NCBI GenBank assembly: GCA_038326205.1
Contig: JBBQJV010000008.1
Span: 18,751-82,750 of the forward strand
Source of the DNA: UBA7672 sp038326205
GTDB lineage: Bacteria > Pseudomonadota > Alphaproteobacteria > Caulobacterales > Hyphomonadaceae
Length of the DNA: 64,000 nucleotides
Direction: 5' to 3'
How positions within the stretch are numbered: the stretch's first letter is position 1; each line of letters starts with the position of its first letter. Position numbers and translations under genes: made by a program. Positions 40,764-48,797 of the stretch are shown here, piece after piece. Below the pieces are notes generated by a model that searched no databases, was not told the DNA's origin, and saw nothing but the letters and a program-made list of their open reading frames with translations.

Positions 40764-41729
40764 ATGATACGGATTCCCTTGAAATTTGCCGCCACTCTCA
40801 TGGCCGGCGCTCTCTATGTCGCGCCCGCCGTGGCGCAGACCCCCACTGCCGAATCAATCGATGGCGATGACCGGATCGTCATTACCGGCATCCAGCCAGA
40901 ACGCATGCGCGACTTCGCGCGTGCACTAATGGAGCCCGGCAAACTCGGTCAGCTTTCGCGCTGGGAAGACAAGGTTTGCCCCGGCGTCGTCGGGCTCACG
41001 CCAGATGCGTCGCAAGCCATGCTCGACCGGATCGCGATGCGCGCGATCAGCCTCGACCTGAGGGTCGGCGAGCCGGGTTGCAAGGCGAATGTACTCATTG
41101 TTGTCACGGAAGACGGGCAAAAATTCACGCCGACATTCGTCCAGCAGAACAAGCAGCTGTTCGGCGATGCCATCGACTCGGGCAACAGTCTTGGCAAGGA
41201 CGCGCTGGCGGCGTTCACCAAGGACGGCAAACCGGTTCGCTGGTGGCATGTCTCGCAGACCGTCACCGATCGCGGTCAGGTCATGGGAGATAGCAACGCC
41301 ACGCCTTCCAACGGCGGCGGATTCAGCGGCGCTCAGGTTGCGCGCGTGAACAATGCGAGCCGCCTTGGCGCCTCCACACATCAGGAGTTCAATCGCATCA
41401 TCGCGATTGTCGACACGTCCAAGACAAAGGGGGTCTCATTCAGCGCGGTCGCGGATTACATCGCGATGATCGCCCTAACGCAGGTGCAGGCTGATGTTGA
41501 TGCGGGCGGGTACGATTCGATCCTGAACGTGTTTGAAGGGCCGGTTGGCGACGAAGCCCCCCTGACGGGCTGGACCTCCTGGGATTCGGCGTTTGTGAAC
41601 GGTCTTTACGCCGTGCGGCAGGATTTCGTGACCTCGCAGCAGCTGGAGAACGAAATTGTTCGCCATGTGACCGAGGCCAATGCCGAACAGGAACGCCAGA
41701 AGGCTGCCGCTGAAGAACGCAAATCCTGA
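40764..41729 (+). CDS. Exported hypothetical protein
   Basis: 321 residues with a signal peptide (FAATLMAGALYVAPAVAQ). The mature part includes VCPGVVGLTPDASQAMLDRIAMRA and NVLIVVTEDGQKF, followed by a conserved-looking helical segment. This type of about 300-residue secreted protein is widespread in alphaproteobacteria but has no known role. The C-terminal 25 residues are highly charged (EANAEQERQKAAAEERKS). Convergent with ahcY. Confidence 0.65.
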   Translation: MIRIPLKFAATLMAGALYVAPAVAQTPTAESIDGDDRIVITGIQPERMRDFARALMEPGKLGQLSRWEDKVCPGVVGLTPDASQAMLDRIAMRAISLDLRVGEPGCKANVLIVVTEDGQKFTPTFVQQNKQLFGDAIDSGNSLGKDALAAFTKDGKPVRWWHVSQTVTDRGQVMGDSNATPSNGGGFSGAQVARVNNASRLGASTHQEFNRIIAIVDTSKTKGVSFSAVADYIAMIALTQVQADVDAGGYDSILNVFEGPVGDEAPLTGWTSWDSAFVNGLYAVRQDFVTSQQLENEIVRHVTEANAEQERQKAAAEERKS

Positions 41730-41737
41730 TCTGAAAA

Positions 41738-41788
41738 CTGAAACGAAAAGCGGCCGCACATTGAACCGTGCGGCCGCTGCTGTTTCAG
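41738..41788. terminator. Hairpin terminator between convergent genes
   Basis: An inner stem AGCGGCCGCAC / GTGCGGCCGCT with a short loop is extended by an outer stem CTGAAAC / GTTTCAG. It lies between the secreted protein gene and the end of ahcY and can end both transcripts; A-rich and T-rich parts flank the inner stem. Confidence 0.8.
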
Positions 41789-41803
41789 GCTGAACAATGT
41801 GCC

Positions 41804-43204
41804 TTAGTAGCGATAGTGCTCCGGCTTGTACGGGCCTTCCGGCGCGACGCCGATATAGGCGGCCTGGTCGTTCGACAGTTTGGTGAGCTTGGCGCCGAGC
41901 TTGTTGAGGTGAAGCATGGCGACTTTCTCGTCGAGCTTCTTGGGCAGGGTATAGACCTTGTTCTCGTAGGCCTTGCCGTTTGTCCAGAGTTCGATCTGCG
42001 CCAGCGTCTGATTGGTGAAGGACGCCGACATCACGAAGCTCGGGTGACCGGTCGCATTGCCGAGGTTCAGCAGGCGGCCTTCGGAAAGCAGGATCATGCG
42101 CTTTCCGTCCGGGAACGAGATCATGTCGACCTGCGGCTTGATGTTGTCCCATTTGAAGTTCTTGAGGCCGGAAACCTGGATCTCGTTGTCGAAGTGGCCG
42201 ATGTTGCCGACAATGGCCATGTCTTTCATCGCGCGCATGTGGTCGACGCTGATGATGTCCTTGTTGCCGGTTGTCGTGATGAAGATGTCGGCAGAGCCGA
42301 CGACGTCTTCCAGCGTGACGACTTCAAAGCCGTCCATGCAGGCCTGCAGCGCGCAGATCGGATCGACTTCAGTGACCTTCACGCGTGCGCCAGCGCCTTG
42401 CAGGGACGCGGCCGAGCCTTTGCCAACATCGCCATACCCGCACACGACAGCGACCTTGCCGGCCATCATCGTATCGGTGGCGCGGCGGATGCCGTCGACC
42501 AGCGATTCCTTGCAGCCATACTTGTTATCGAATTTCGACTTGGTGACGCTGTCGTTCACGTTGATCGCGGGGAAGGGCAGCAGGTTCTTCTCGACGAGGC
42601 GATACAGGCGATTGACGCCCGTGGTGGTTTCTTCCGTCACGCCCTTGATGGCGTCGCGTTGTTTGGTGAACCAGCCCGGCGACTGGGCAAGGCGCTTCTT
42701 GATTTGCTTGAAGAAGAAGATCTCTTCTTCCGATTCCGGCGTCTCGATCAGCTTGGCCTCGCCTGCTTCGACGCGCGCGCCGATGAGGATGTACATCGTG
42801 GCGTCGCCGCCATCGTCGAGGATCATGTTGGTGAGGCCGCCATCGGTCCACTGGAAGATCTTGTCGGTGTAGTCCCAGTATTCCTCGAGGTTCTCACCCT
42901 TCACGGCGAAGACGGGCACACCGGCTTTCGCGATGGCGGCAGCGGCGTGGTCCTGGGTCGAGAAGATGTTGCACGAGGCCCAGCGCACTTCGGCGCCAAG
43001 GGCGGTCAACGTTTCGATCAGCACGCCGGTCTGGATCGTCATATGCAGCGAGCCTGTGATGCGCGCGCCCTTCAGTGGCTGCGCCTTGCCGTATTCGGTG
43101 CGGGTCGCCATCAGCCCGGGCATTTCTGTCTCGGCGATCGTCAGTTCCTTGCGGCCCCAGTCAGCCAGCGACAAGTCCGCCACTTTGAAGTCATCAAACG
43201 CCAT
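41804..43204 (-). CDS. ahcY: Adenosylhomocysteinase
   Basis: 466 residues. It hydrolyses S-adenosylhomocysteine to homocysteine and adenosine, using NAD. Motifs: NIFSTQDHAAAAI, FPAINVNDSVTKSKFDNKYGCKESLVDGI, VVCGYGDVGKGSAASLQG (NAD site), and the C-terminal YKPEHYRY. AAGGAG precedes the ATG at 43204. In many alphaproteobacteria ahcY adjoins ptsH/ptsM and chvIG, as here. The palindrome 85 bp upstream is likely its operator. Confidence 0.97.
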   Translation of the reverse strand: MAFDDFKVADLSLADWGRKELTIAETEMPGLMATRTEYGKAQPLKGARITGSLHMTIQTGVLIETLTALGAEVRWASCNIFSTQDHAAAAIAKAGVPVFAVKGENLEEYWDYTDKIFQWTDGGLTNMILDDGGDATMYILIGARVEAGEAKLIETPESEEEIFFFKQIKKRLAQSPGWFTKQRDAIKGVTEETTTGVNRLYRLVEKNLLPFPAINVNDSVTKSKFDNKYGCKESLVDGIRRATDTMMAGKVAVVCGYGDVGKGSAASLQGAGARVKVTEVDPICALQACMDGFEVVTLEDVVGSADIFITTTGNKDIISVDHMRAMKDMAIVGNIGHFDNEIQVSGLKNFKWDNIKPQVDMISFPDGKRMILLSEGRLLNLGNATGHPSFVMSASFTNQTLAQIELWTNGKAYENKVYTLPKKLDEKVAMLHLNKLGAKLTKLSNDQAAYIGVAPEGPYKPEHYRY

Positions 43205-43289
43205 CACGGCACTCCTTGGAAAAATGGTGCTGGCCAGGCTCGTCCCGGCTCCGCGAAAGGGGCCTATAGCAATGAGCGCGCGACAGCAA

Positions 43290-43315
43290 ATCATATAAAG
43301 AAAGCTTTATATGAT
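43290..43315. promoter_or_regulatory. SahR-like palindromic operator upstream of ahcY
   Basis: ATCATATAAAG-AAAG-CTTTATATGAT has perfect 11-bp arms with a 4-bp centre. It resembles the CATATAAAG...CTTTATATG operators reported for the ArsR-family SahR regulators of the SAH/methionine pathway. It lies 86 bp before the ahcY ATG on the minus strand and touches the end of the broken DUF3592-like gene. Confidence 0.65.
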
Positions 43316-43810
43316 TACCGGTGGTTCCGCGGGACCTCGAGCGGCAAGGGTTTCGTTTTCGAGCGGCCCATCACGATCGCCACGAACAGGCCAATCACAA
43401 AAATACGAGTATAAACAGAGATAAGAAGAGCGCGCGCCCGATGTTGAAGAGGTCGATCCGGTCCGCCATCGGGGCGCCCTCGACCATACGGATGGTGATG
43501 GTCTTTCCCACCGGATGGGCATCCACAATCGCCTGCCTCGTCGTCTTGCGGGGCGGGGTGAAGGACGGTGCGAAGCCTCCGAGGTCGGCTGTTCCTGCAG
43601 GGCTGGCGACTAAGACGCGCGGGGCAAGGGGGGTGCGCCCGCCGCCGGGGTGGACCTTCCCCAGCGACGATCCCTTGACCAGCAGTTCGGCGCGTGGCGC
43701 GAACAGGCTTGCGCGGTCGGCGGAGAGCCCATTCCCCAACTGGTCCACGCGATTACGCCCAGAAACAGCGACACCAGAAGCGCTCCGAACCTAATCAAGA
43801 AATCAAGCAT
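43315..43810 (-). pseudogene. DUF3592-like membrane protein gene with two single-base frameshifts
   Basis: Three segments in different frames join into one protein. Segment 1: MLDFLIRFGALLVSLFLGVIAW (start 43810, first transmembrane helix). Segment 2: DQLGNGLSADRASLFAPRAELLVKG ... DAHPVGKTITIRMVEGAPMADRIDLFNIGRALFLSLFILVF. Segment 3: VIGLFVAIVMGRSKTKPLPLEV to TAA at 43315. One extra base near 43745-43750 (a G run) and one in the A5 tract at 43399-43403 restore a 160-odd-residue DUF3592-like layout: helix, extracytoplasmic domain with yPVG motif, helix, basic tail. Both defects are one-base losses in homopolymers, so sequencing error or recent decay are both possible. Confidence 0.7.
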
Positions 43811-44026
43811 TCCTGCGCCGCCTCCCATTTCCAACCGGCAGCGTGGCCCGACCCTGGGTCGGGGGACAAGTTTTGCGACAAAGTTCCGTCCGGACTGCCC
43901 TCACTTCGCTACTTTCGCGACCCCCTTTGTCTGCTGAGCAAGGTTGCGCGCTGTGTTGCTTTGGCGCCACATTCGGGACTGAAGACGCAACCGCGCGAAG
44001 CGCGGCGCACGCGAAGGGTGAGTAGA

Positions 44027-44635
44027 ATGCTGCAACCAAATGCGATCTGGGCGCTGACAGGGTGTCTGGCCCTGACTGTCTGCGCTCTGCCAGCCTACGC
44101 CCAAGATACGATCTCGGCCCCGCAGCCACCTACGCAAGAGCAGCCGGACCGGGTCGATCGCGTTGCTGGCATTTCGTCGCCCGGTGGGTTGGGGCGGGCG
44201 CCGGAGGGGGTGAGGGTGGTAGCGCCGGGGGCGTTGGTGTTTGCGAGTTTTGATCGCAATTCGGACGGCAAGATCACGTCCGCAGAAATCGCCGCCGGCG
44301 CGGATGCCGCCTTTGCTGCGGCGGACAAGAATGGCGATCGTCAGATCACCGGTTTCGAGCAGGCGGACTGGGCCGCGAGCATTGGCAACGCTAACGACGT
44401 GATGGCCAACACGATGACCTTTGATATCGACCTCGACCGTTCTGTCACAAAGACAGAGTTCCTGTCGGGGCTGAAGCGCATCGCCAACCAGATCCAGCCC
44501 TCTGGCGACCTGCTGTATGCGGATCTCCTGCGGCCGCTGAGCCGGCCATCGGGTGATCAGGGAAGCAGCAGCCCGAGCGAGGGCTGGAAGGTGACGCCGC
44601 GAACGAGTGGATCACGTGGCGGTGGCGGCCAGTAG
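44027..44635 (+). CDS. EF-hand domain exported protein
   Basis: 202 residues with a signal peptide ending LPAYAQ. Two good calcium-binding loops are present, DRNSDGKITSAE and DKNGDRQITGFE, and a third weaker one, DIDLDRSVTKTE. The rest is Pro/Ser/Gly-rich at the C-terminus. It probably binds calcium in the periplasm; similar proteins in alphaproteobacteria are uncharacterised. AAGGGTGAG lies before the ATG. Its stop lies 4 bp before the convergent HPr gene. Confidence 0.8.
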   Translation: MLQPNAIWALTGCLALTVCALPAYAQDTISAPQPPTQEQPDRVDRVAGISSPGGLGRAPEGVRVVAPGALVFASFDRNSDGKITSAEIAAGADAAFAAADKNGDRQITGFEQADWAASIGNANDVMANTMTFDIDLDRSVTKTEFLSGLKRIANQIQPSGDLLYADLLRPLSRPSGDQGSSSPSEGWKVTPRTSGSRGGGGQ

Positions 44636-44639
44636 CGGC

Positions 44640-44918
44640 CTATTCGCGCTCGTCGAATTTCCGGGCGATGAGATTGCACACGGCATCGAGCGCTTCCACG
44701 GCCTGAACGCCTTCTGCTTCAATCTCGATGGTCTGGCCGACACGCGCGCCGAGCATCAGAAGGTCCATGATTGAAGCTGCGCTGGCCGTCATGCCGTCAT
44801 AGTTGACAGTAACTTTTGCATGGAAGCGGGAGGCCTCGCGCGCAAAGGCGGCAGATGCCCGCGCATGAAGGCCGCGCTGATTCACCAGCTCGGCGTTGCG
44901 TGACCACTTCCCGCTCAT
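44640..44918 (-). CDS. ptsH: HPr family phosphocarrier protein
   Basis: 92 residues. NQRGLHARASAAF contains the active His of HPr, and TASAASIMDLLMLGA holds the regulatory Ser. It accepts phosphate from EI-Ntr-type enzyme and passes it on to EIIA. The ATG overlaps the stop of the EIIA gene by 4 bp. Unlike many alphaproteobacteria, no HPr kinase gene is found in the cluster. Confidence 0.93.
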   Translation of the reverse strand: MSGKWSRNAELVNQRGLHARASAAFAREASRFHAKVTVNYDGMTASAASIMDLLMLGARVGQTIEIEAEGVQAVEALDAVCNLIARKFDERE

Positions 44919-45319
44919 TCCGCGCGTTGCAGCAGGGCTGATGCGACAGAGATATACTTCCGTCCGGCTTCCTGGGCGGCGAGGGCGGCTTCTGCGAGCG
45001 GCATGCGCCCGCGTACCTCAGCCAGCTTGATCAGCATGGGCAGGTTGACGCCCGCGATCACTTCGATCTTCGCCCCGCCCATGACCGAGATGGCGAGGTT
45101 GGACGGCGTGCCGCCAAACATGTCCGTGAGGATGACGACGCCGGCGCCGGTATCCGTTGCTTTCGCCGCAGCGATAATTTCCCGGCGGCGTATGTCCATG
45201 TCGTCGTCAGGTCCGATGCACACGGCGCCGATATTTTCGATTGGACCTACAACGTGCTCGGCGGCGGCTATGAACTCCTCGGCCAACCGGCCGTGCGTGA
45301 CCACGACCAAACCGATCAT
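44915..45319 (-). CDS. PTS system mannose-type EIIA domain protein
   Basis: 134 residues. VVVTHGRLAEEF contains the phosphorylated His9, and VVILTDMFGGTPSNLAIS is the family signature. It is a mannose-type EIIA without permease, part of the regulatory PTS of alphaproteobacteria together with HPr. It follows chvG with 67 bp between and overlaps ptsH. Confidence 0.93.
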   Translation of the reverse strand: MIGLVVVTHGRLAEEFIAAAEHVVGPIENIGAVCIGPDDDMDIRRREIIAAAKATDTGAGVVILTDMFGGTPSNLAISVMGGAKIEVIAGVNLPMLIKLAEVRGRMPLAEAALAAQEAGRKYISVASALLQRAE

Positions 45320-45386
45320 TGGAAGCTCTCCCGCTTTTCCCAGCTAGACATGGTGAGGACTCGTTTGTTCCGGGGTCAATAGTGTT

Positions 45387-47120
45387 TCAGATATCGAGCG
45401 GCGCAGGTGGAAGTTCCACAATGAAGCGAGCGCCCTTTATCTGGCCTTCCATAACGCTGTTTTCAGCCCAAACCTGACCTCTATGCGTCTCGACAATCTG
45501 ACGGACGATGGAAAGCCCCAAACCTGAATTATTTCCGAACTTCGCGCCAACCGGACGGTCCGTGTAGAAACGCTGGAAGATCTTCTCGAGCTTGTCAGGC
45601 GGAACGCCCGGCCCTTGATCCTCGACGATAAGCCGCACGACGGGGCCGCGGGTCGCGCTGACGCCGGCGAGCGTAACGGTCACCTGGCCGCCGGGAGGGG
45701 AGAAGGAGCGGGCGTTTTCGACGAGGTTTCGGATCACCTGCCCGAGCGGGCCTTCGCGTCCCATGACCTCGTGCGCCCTCTTGTCGGCAATGACCAGCGC
45801 GACCGTCGCCTCGCCCTCGCGCACGGTGTCGCGATAGATCGAAACGATGTCTTCCAGCAGGCGATTGAGATCAACACGCACGAGCTTTTCGCGAACGATT
45901 TCGGCTTCGAGACGCGACAGGTTCGAGATGTCCGAGATCAGGCGGTCAAGCCGGATCACGTCGCGTGCAATGACGTTGGCCATCTTCTCCTTCATCGCAG
46001 GATCCTTGATGGCCTGCGATGTCTCGACGGCGGAGCGGATCGAGGTAAGGGGATTCTTGAGCTCGTGCGCAACATCAGCGGCGAAGCGTTCGTTCTCCTG
46101 AATGCGATCATAGAGGGAGACCGTCATCGCCTCCATCGCACGAGCGAGATCGCCGATCTCGTCCTTGCGGTCGTGCAGCCTGCCCAGATTCAGGCGTTCA
46201 GCGGCGCCGGAGGCGACGCGATCCGAGGCGAGGGCCAGCCGTCGGAGAGGCCGCGCGATGCCGAGCGTCAGCAAGGTCGCGGTGATGATCGCGACGAGTA
46301 TCGCCACGATGATCAGTGGCACGAGTGCGGCGCGCTCGGCTGCGATGATCTCGGAGACGTCGCTGGTTTCGATTGTCAGTGTGCCGACCACACGCAGCAC
46401 TTTTTCGATTGGCATGGTGATCGATAGAACGCGCTTGGCTTCGTCGTTGAACCGTTCCGAGAAGACCGGCTCCCCATCGAGAGCGTGTGTCACTTCCTCG
46501 TCCAGCGAAAGGGCTTCTGCGATCGGCTGGCGGCCCGTGGCGCTGACAGTCTCAAACGTCCGGTTGATGGCGCGGACAGTGTCCAGCCACGTCTGCTCCA
46601 TCCAGCTCGGCTCGCGGATCGGCGGCAGATTGCTTGCGTTTATGACGTCCTTGATAAGCCGTGTGTCGGCGACGATCTCGCGCGCGGGATCGTGCACGAT
46701 GATGCGGGTTGCCTTCGTCAGGGGCATGGACGTGAGCTGGCGGATGACCTCGTCGATATCGAGTTCGACCGGCACGCCGTCGGTGGTCGCGTTGTCGGTC
46801 ATGAAGGAGGAAATGAGCTGCCCCATCTCCTCGAGGCTTGCCTTCCGCGCGTTGACAAGGCTTGCCCGCACCTCGTTCAGCACCAGCGCCCCCGCGATCA
46901 GGATGATCAGGCCGGCGAGGTTGGAAGCGAGGATCAGTCTCGCAATGGGAGACCAGAACAGGGAGCGCGGTTTATGCGGCGCCCTGAGAGTTTTCTCAGG
47001 CTTCCTTATAGCGATACCCCACGCCGTAGAGCGTTTCGATGCCGTCGAAATTGTCGTCGAGGTCGCGGAATTTCTTCCGCAGGCGCTTGATGTGGCTGTC
47101 GATGGTGCGGTCGTCGACAT
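45387..47120 (-). CDS. chvG: Sensor histidine kinase ChvG
   Basis: About 577 residues from the only in-frame ATG (47120), which overlaps chvI by 125 bp; the true start is uncertain. Transmembrane helix 1 is LAGLIILIAGALVLNEV; a periplasmic stimulus-sensing domain of about 180 residues, helix 2 (AALVPLIIVAILVAIITATLLTLG), HAMP, H-box FAADVAHELKNPLTSIRSAVE, N-box NLVENARSFS, G boxes DQGPGVP and SGLGLSIVRQ follow. ChvG/ChvI senses acid or envelope stress in alphaproteobacteria. No ATG, GTG or TTG occurs between the end of chvI and helix 1. Confidence 0.88.
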   Translation of the reverse strand: MSTTAPSTATSSACGRNSATSTTISTASKRSTAWGIAIRKPEKTLRAPHKPRSLFWSPIARLILASNLAGLIILIAGALVLNEVRASLVNARKASLEEMGQLISSFMTDNATTDGVPVELDIDEVIRQLTSMPLTKATRIIVHDPAREIVADTRLIKDVINASNLPPIREPSWMEQTWLDTVRAINRTFETVSATGRQPIAEALSLDEEVTHALDGEPVFSERFNDEAKRVLSITMPIEKVLRVVGTLTIETSDVSEIIAAERAALVPLIIVAILVAIITATLLTLGIARPLRRLALASDRVASGAAERLNLGRLHDRKDEIGDLARAMEAMTVSLYDRIQENERFAADVAHELKNPLTSIRSAVETSQAIKDPAMKEKMANVIARDVIRLDRLISDISNLSRLEAEIVREKLVRVDLNRLLEDIVSIYRDTVREGEATVALVIADKRAHEVMGREGPLGQVIRNLVENARSFSPPGGQVTVTLAGVSATRGPVVRLIVEDQGPGVPPDKLEKIFQRFYTDRPVGAKFGNNSGLGLSIVRQIVETHRGQVWAENSVMEGQIKGARFIVELPPAPLDI

Positions 47121-47691
47121 AGACCTGATCGTCGTAGGCCGCGTCCATCAGCTGGTCGCGGCTCTTCACATAGCCGGGGCGCTGGGCCAGCGCCTGAAGG
47201 ATCAGGAATTCCGTGACGGTGAGGCGCACGATCTTGGCGTCCCACTGGCAGGCGTGGCGGTTGGGATCGAGCGTCAGGCGGCCACGCACGATCGGTTTCT
47301 TGTCGCCCTCTTCGCCGCCCGGGACCACGCCGCGCGAACGACGGAGAATGGCTTTTACCCGTTCGGCAAGGAGACGCGTGGAGCAGGGCTTCCGGATGAA
47401 ATCGTCCGCGCCGATGTTGAAGCCGACAACCTCGTCGATCTCGTCATCCTTTGAGGTGAGGAAGATGGCGGGCAGGTTGGACGTCTGGCGCAGCTTCCGC
47501 AGCAGCTCCATGCCGTCCATTTTCGGCATCTTCACGTCGAGAATGGCGATATCTGGCGGGTTTTCCGACAGACCGGCGAAGGCCGCGGCGCCGTCGTGAT
47601 AGGCGCGGACCTGGTAACCTTCCGCCTCGAAGAAGACCTTGAGCGATTCAACGATGTTTTCGTCGTCGTCGACAAGGGCGATGGTGGCCAT
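46996..47691 (-). CDS. chvI: Response regulator ChvI
   Basis: 231 residues from the ATG at 47691, preceded by GAGGAG. Receiver domain: VDDDEN acid pocket, AILDVKMPKMDG (phospho-Asp52), FLTSKDDEID, FIRKP. The OmpR-type winged helix has RLTVTEFLILQALAQRPGYVKSRDQLMDAAYD and HIKRLRKKFRD. It partners the downstream ChvG. Confidence 0.94.
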   Translation of the reverse strand: MATIALVDDDENIVESLKVFFEAEGYQVRAYHDGAAAFAGLSENPPDIAILDVKMPKMDGMELLRKLRQTSNLPAIFLTSKDDEIDEVVGFNIGADDFIRKPCSTRLLAERVKAILRRSRGVVPGGEEGDKKPIVRGRLTLDPNRHACQWDAKIVRLTVTEFLILQALAQRPGYVKSRDQLMDAAYDDQVYVDDRTIDSHIKRLRKKFRDLDDNFDGIETLYGVGYRYKEA

Positions 47692-47906
47692 ACCGAAATC
47701 TCCTCGCGACCGTCCCGTCGCGCTGCATCGCGCCATAATCAGGGCGAGCGGGCGCTAGGGCAAGGCCCCGTACGCTCATGAAATTCAGCTGATTTCAGCT
47801 CCAAGGCTCATCTGGCACGCGAATTGAACCACACGCCCTACGGGAGTGGGCAGGCCAACGAACTTCGTTGTTGGGTGTCTGGCGCCGGGCAATATTGGAG
47901 GGTTCC

Positions 47907-48719
47907 ATGCAGGTGGTAACCATCAGCGGGTTCAAAGGTGGCACAGGGAAGACCACGCTGGCGTGCCTTTTGGGCGTCGCCGCCGTCAAGGACGGGCTGC
48001 GCACGGCCTGTCTCGATCTCGACCGCAATACAAGGAACCTGTCCGCCTTCCTGACCCAGCGGCGCGAATCGCGGCTGGAGAGCCCTGATCACGTCATGCT
48101 GATGGACACCGAGGAAGAGGCTCGCTCAAACGCCCGGCCCAAGCACTCCGGTCGGCTGGAGCCGCTGGTCCGCATGGCGAAGATGGACGGCTACGACCTG
48201 ATGATCATCGACACGTCCTCGGGCAACCTGGCGGATGTTTACGAGGCTCATCTGCTGGCTGACCTGATCCTGACGCCGATGAACGAGAGCCCGGCCGACA
48301 TGCATGGCCTGTTCGCCCCCATCGGTTCACCAGCCGCGCCGCGCATCAATTATCGCGACATGATCGACACGGTGCGGTTTGACCGCCGCCGCGCAGGCCT
48401 GCCCGTGCAGCGCTGGCACGTTGTCATGAACCGTGTATCGGCCCTGCCCAGCAAGATCGGAAACATCATCAATCAACGCGTCGCGATCATGGCCAACCAG
48501 GCTGGTTTCGAGACCATCTGGAACCTGCGGGATCGTGTAGCGCACCGGGCGCTGGCCCTCGAGGGGCGGTCGGTTTTTGATACGCCGGTCGATGGCAAGC
48601 TGACGATGAGCGAGATCTCCGGCCGTTCCGAAGTGAGAGCGATTCTTTCACTCCTGAAGCGCGCGCCGGAGCGAATTGCGCCCATGCCGGTCATCGCCCC
48701 GGAGAAAATCGCGGCGTAA
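47907..48719 (+). CDS. MipZ-like ParA/MinD-family ATPase
   Basis: 270 residues from ATG (GGAGGG 7 bp upstream). The deviant Walker A is KGGTGKTT (10-17), followed by CLDLDRNTRNLSAFLTQR and MIIDTSSGNLADVYEAHLLADLILTPMNESPADM, which line up closely with MipZ (IDTPGG...ADLVVTPMNDS). WHVVMNRVSALPSKIGN and FETIWNLRDRVAHRALALEGRSVFD also match the MipZ C-terminus. MipZ positions FtsZ by binding ParB near the origin. This copy differs enough (no NEKGGAGKS, shorter) to be a paralogue. It lies between chvI and the alkaline phosphatase. Confidence 0.78.
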   Translation: MQVVTISGFKGGTGKTTLACLLGVAAVKDGLRTACLDLDRNTRNLSAFLTQRRESRLESPDHVMLMDTEEEARSNARPKHSGRLEPLVRMAKMDGYDLMIIDTSSGNLADVYEAHLLADLILTPMNESPADMHGLFAPIGSPAAPRINYRDMIDTVRFDRRRAGLPVQRWHVVMNRVSALPSKIGNIINQRVAIMANQAGFETIWNLRDRVAHRALALEGRSVFDTPVDGKLTMSEISGRSEVRAILSLLKRAPERIAPMPVIAPEKIAA

Positions 48720-48797
48720 GGCCCCGAAATTCCGACTCGGAACTGTCGCATCGCTGGACTAGTTTCCGCGCGCCAATGGTCTGCGCAGGAGATTTCC

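Noticed and set aside
41768..43414. 548-codon open frame on the plus strand opposite ahcY
   Set aside because: Antisense to a highly conserved enzyme; no family features.
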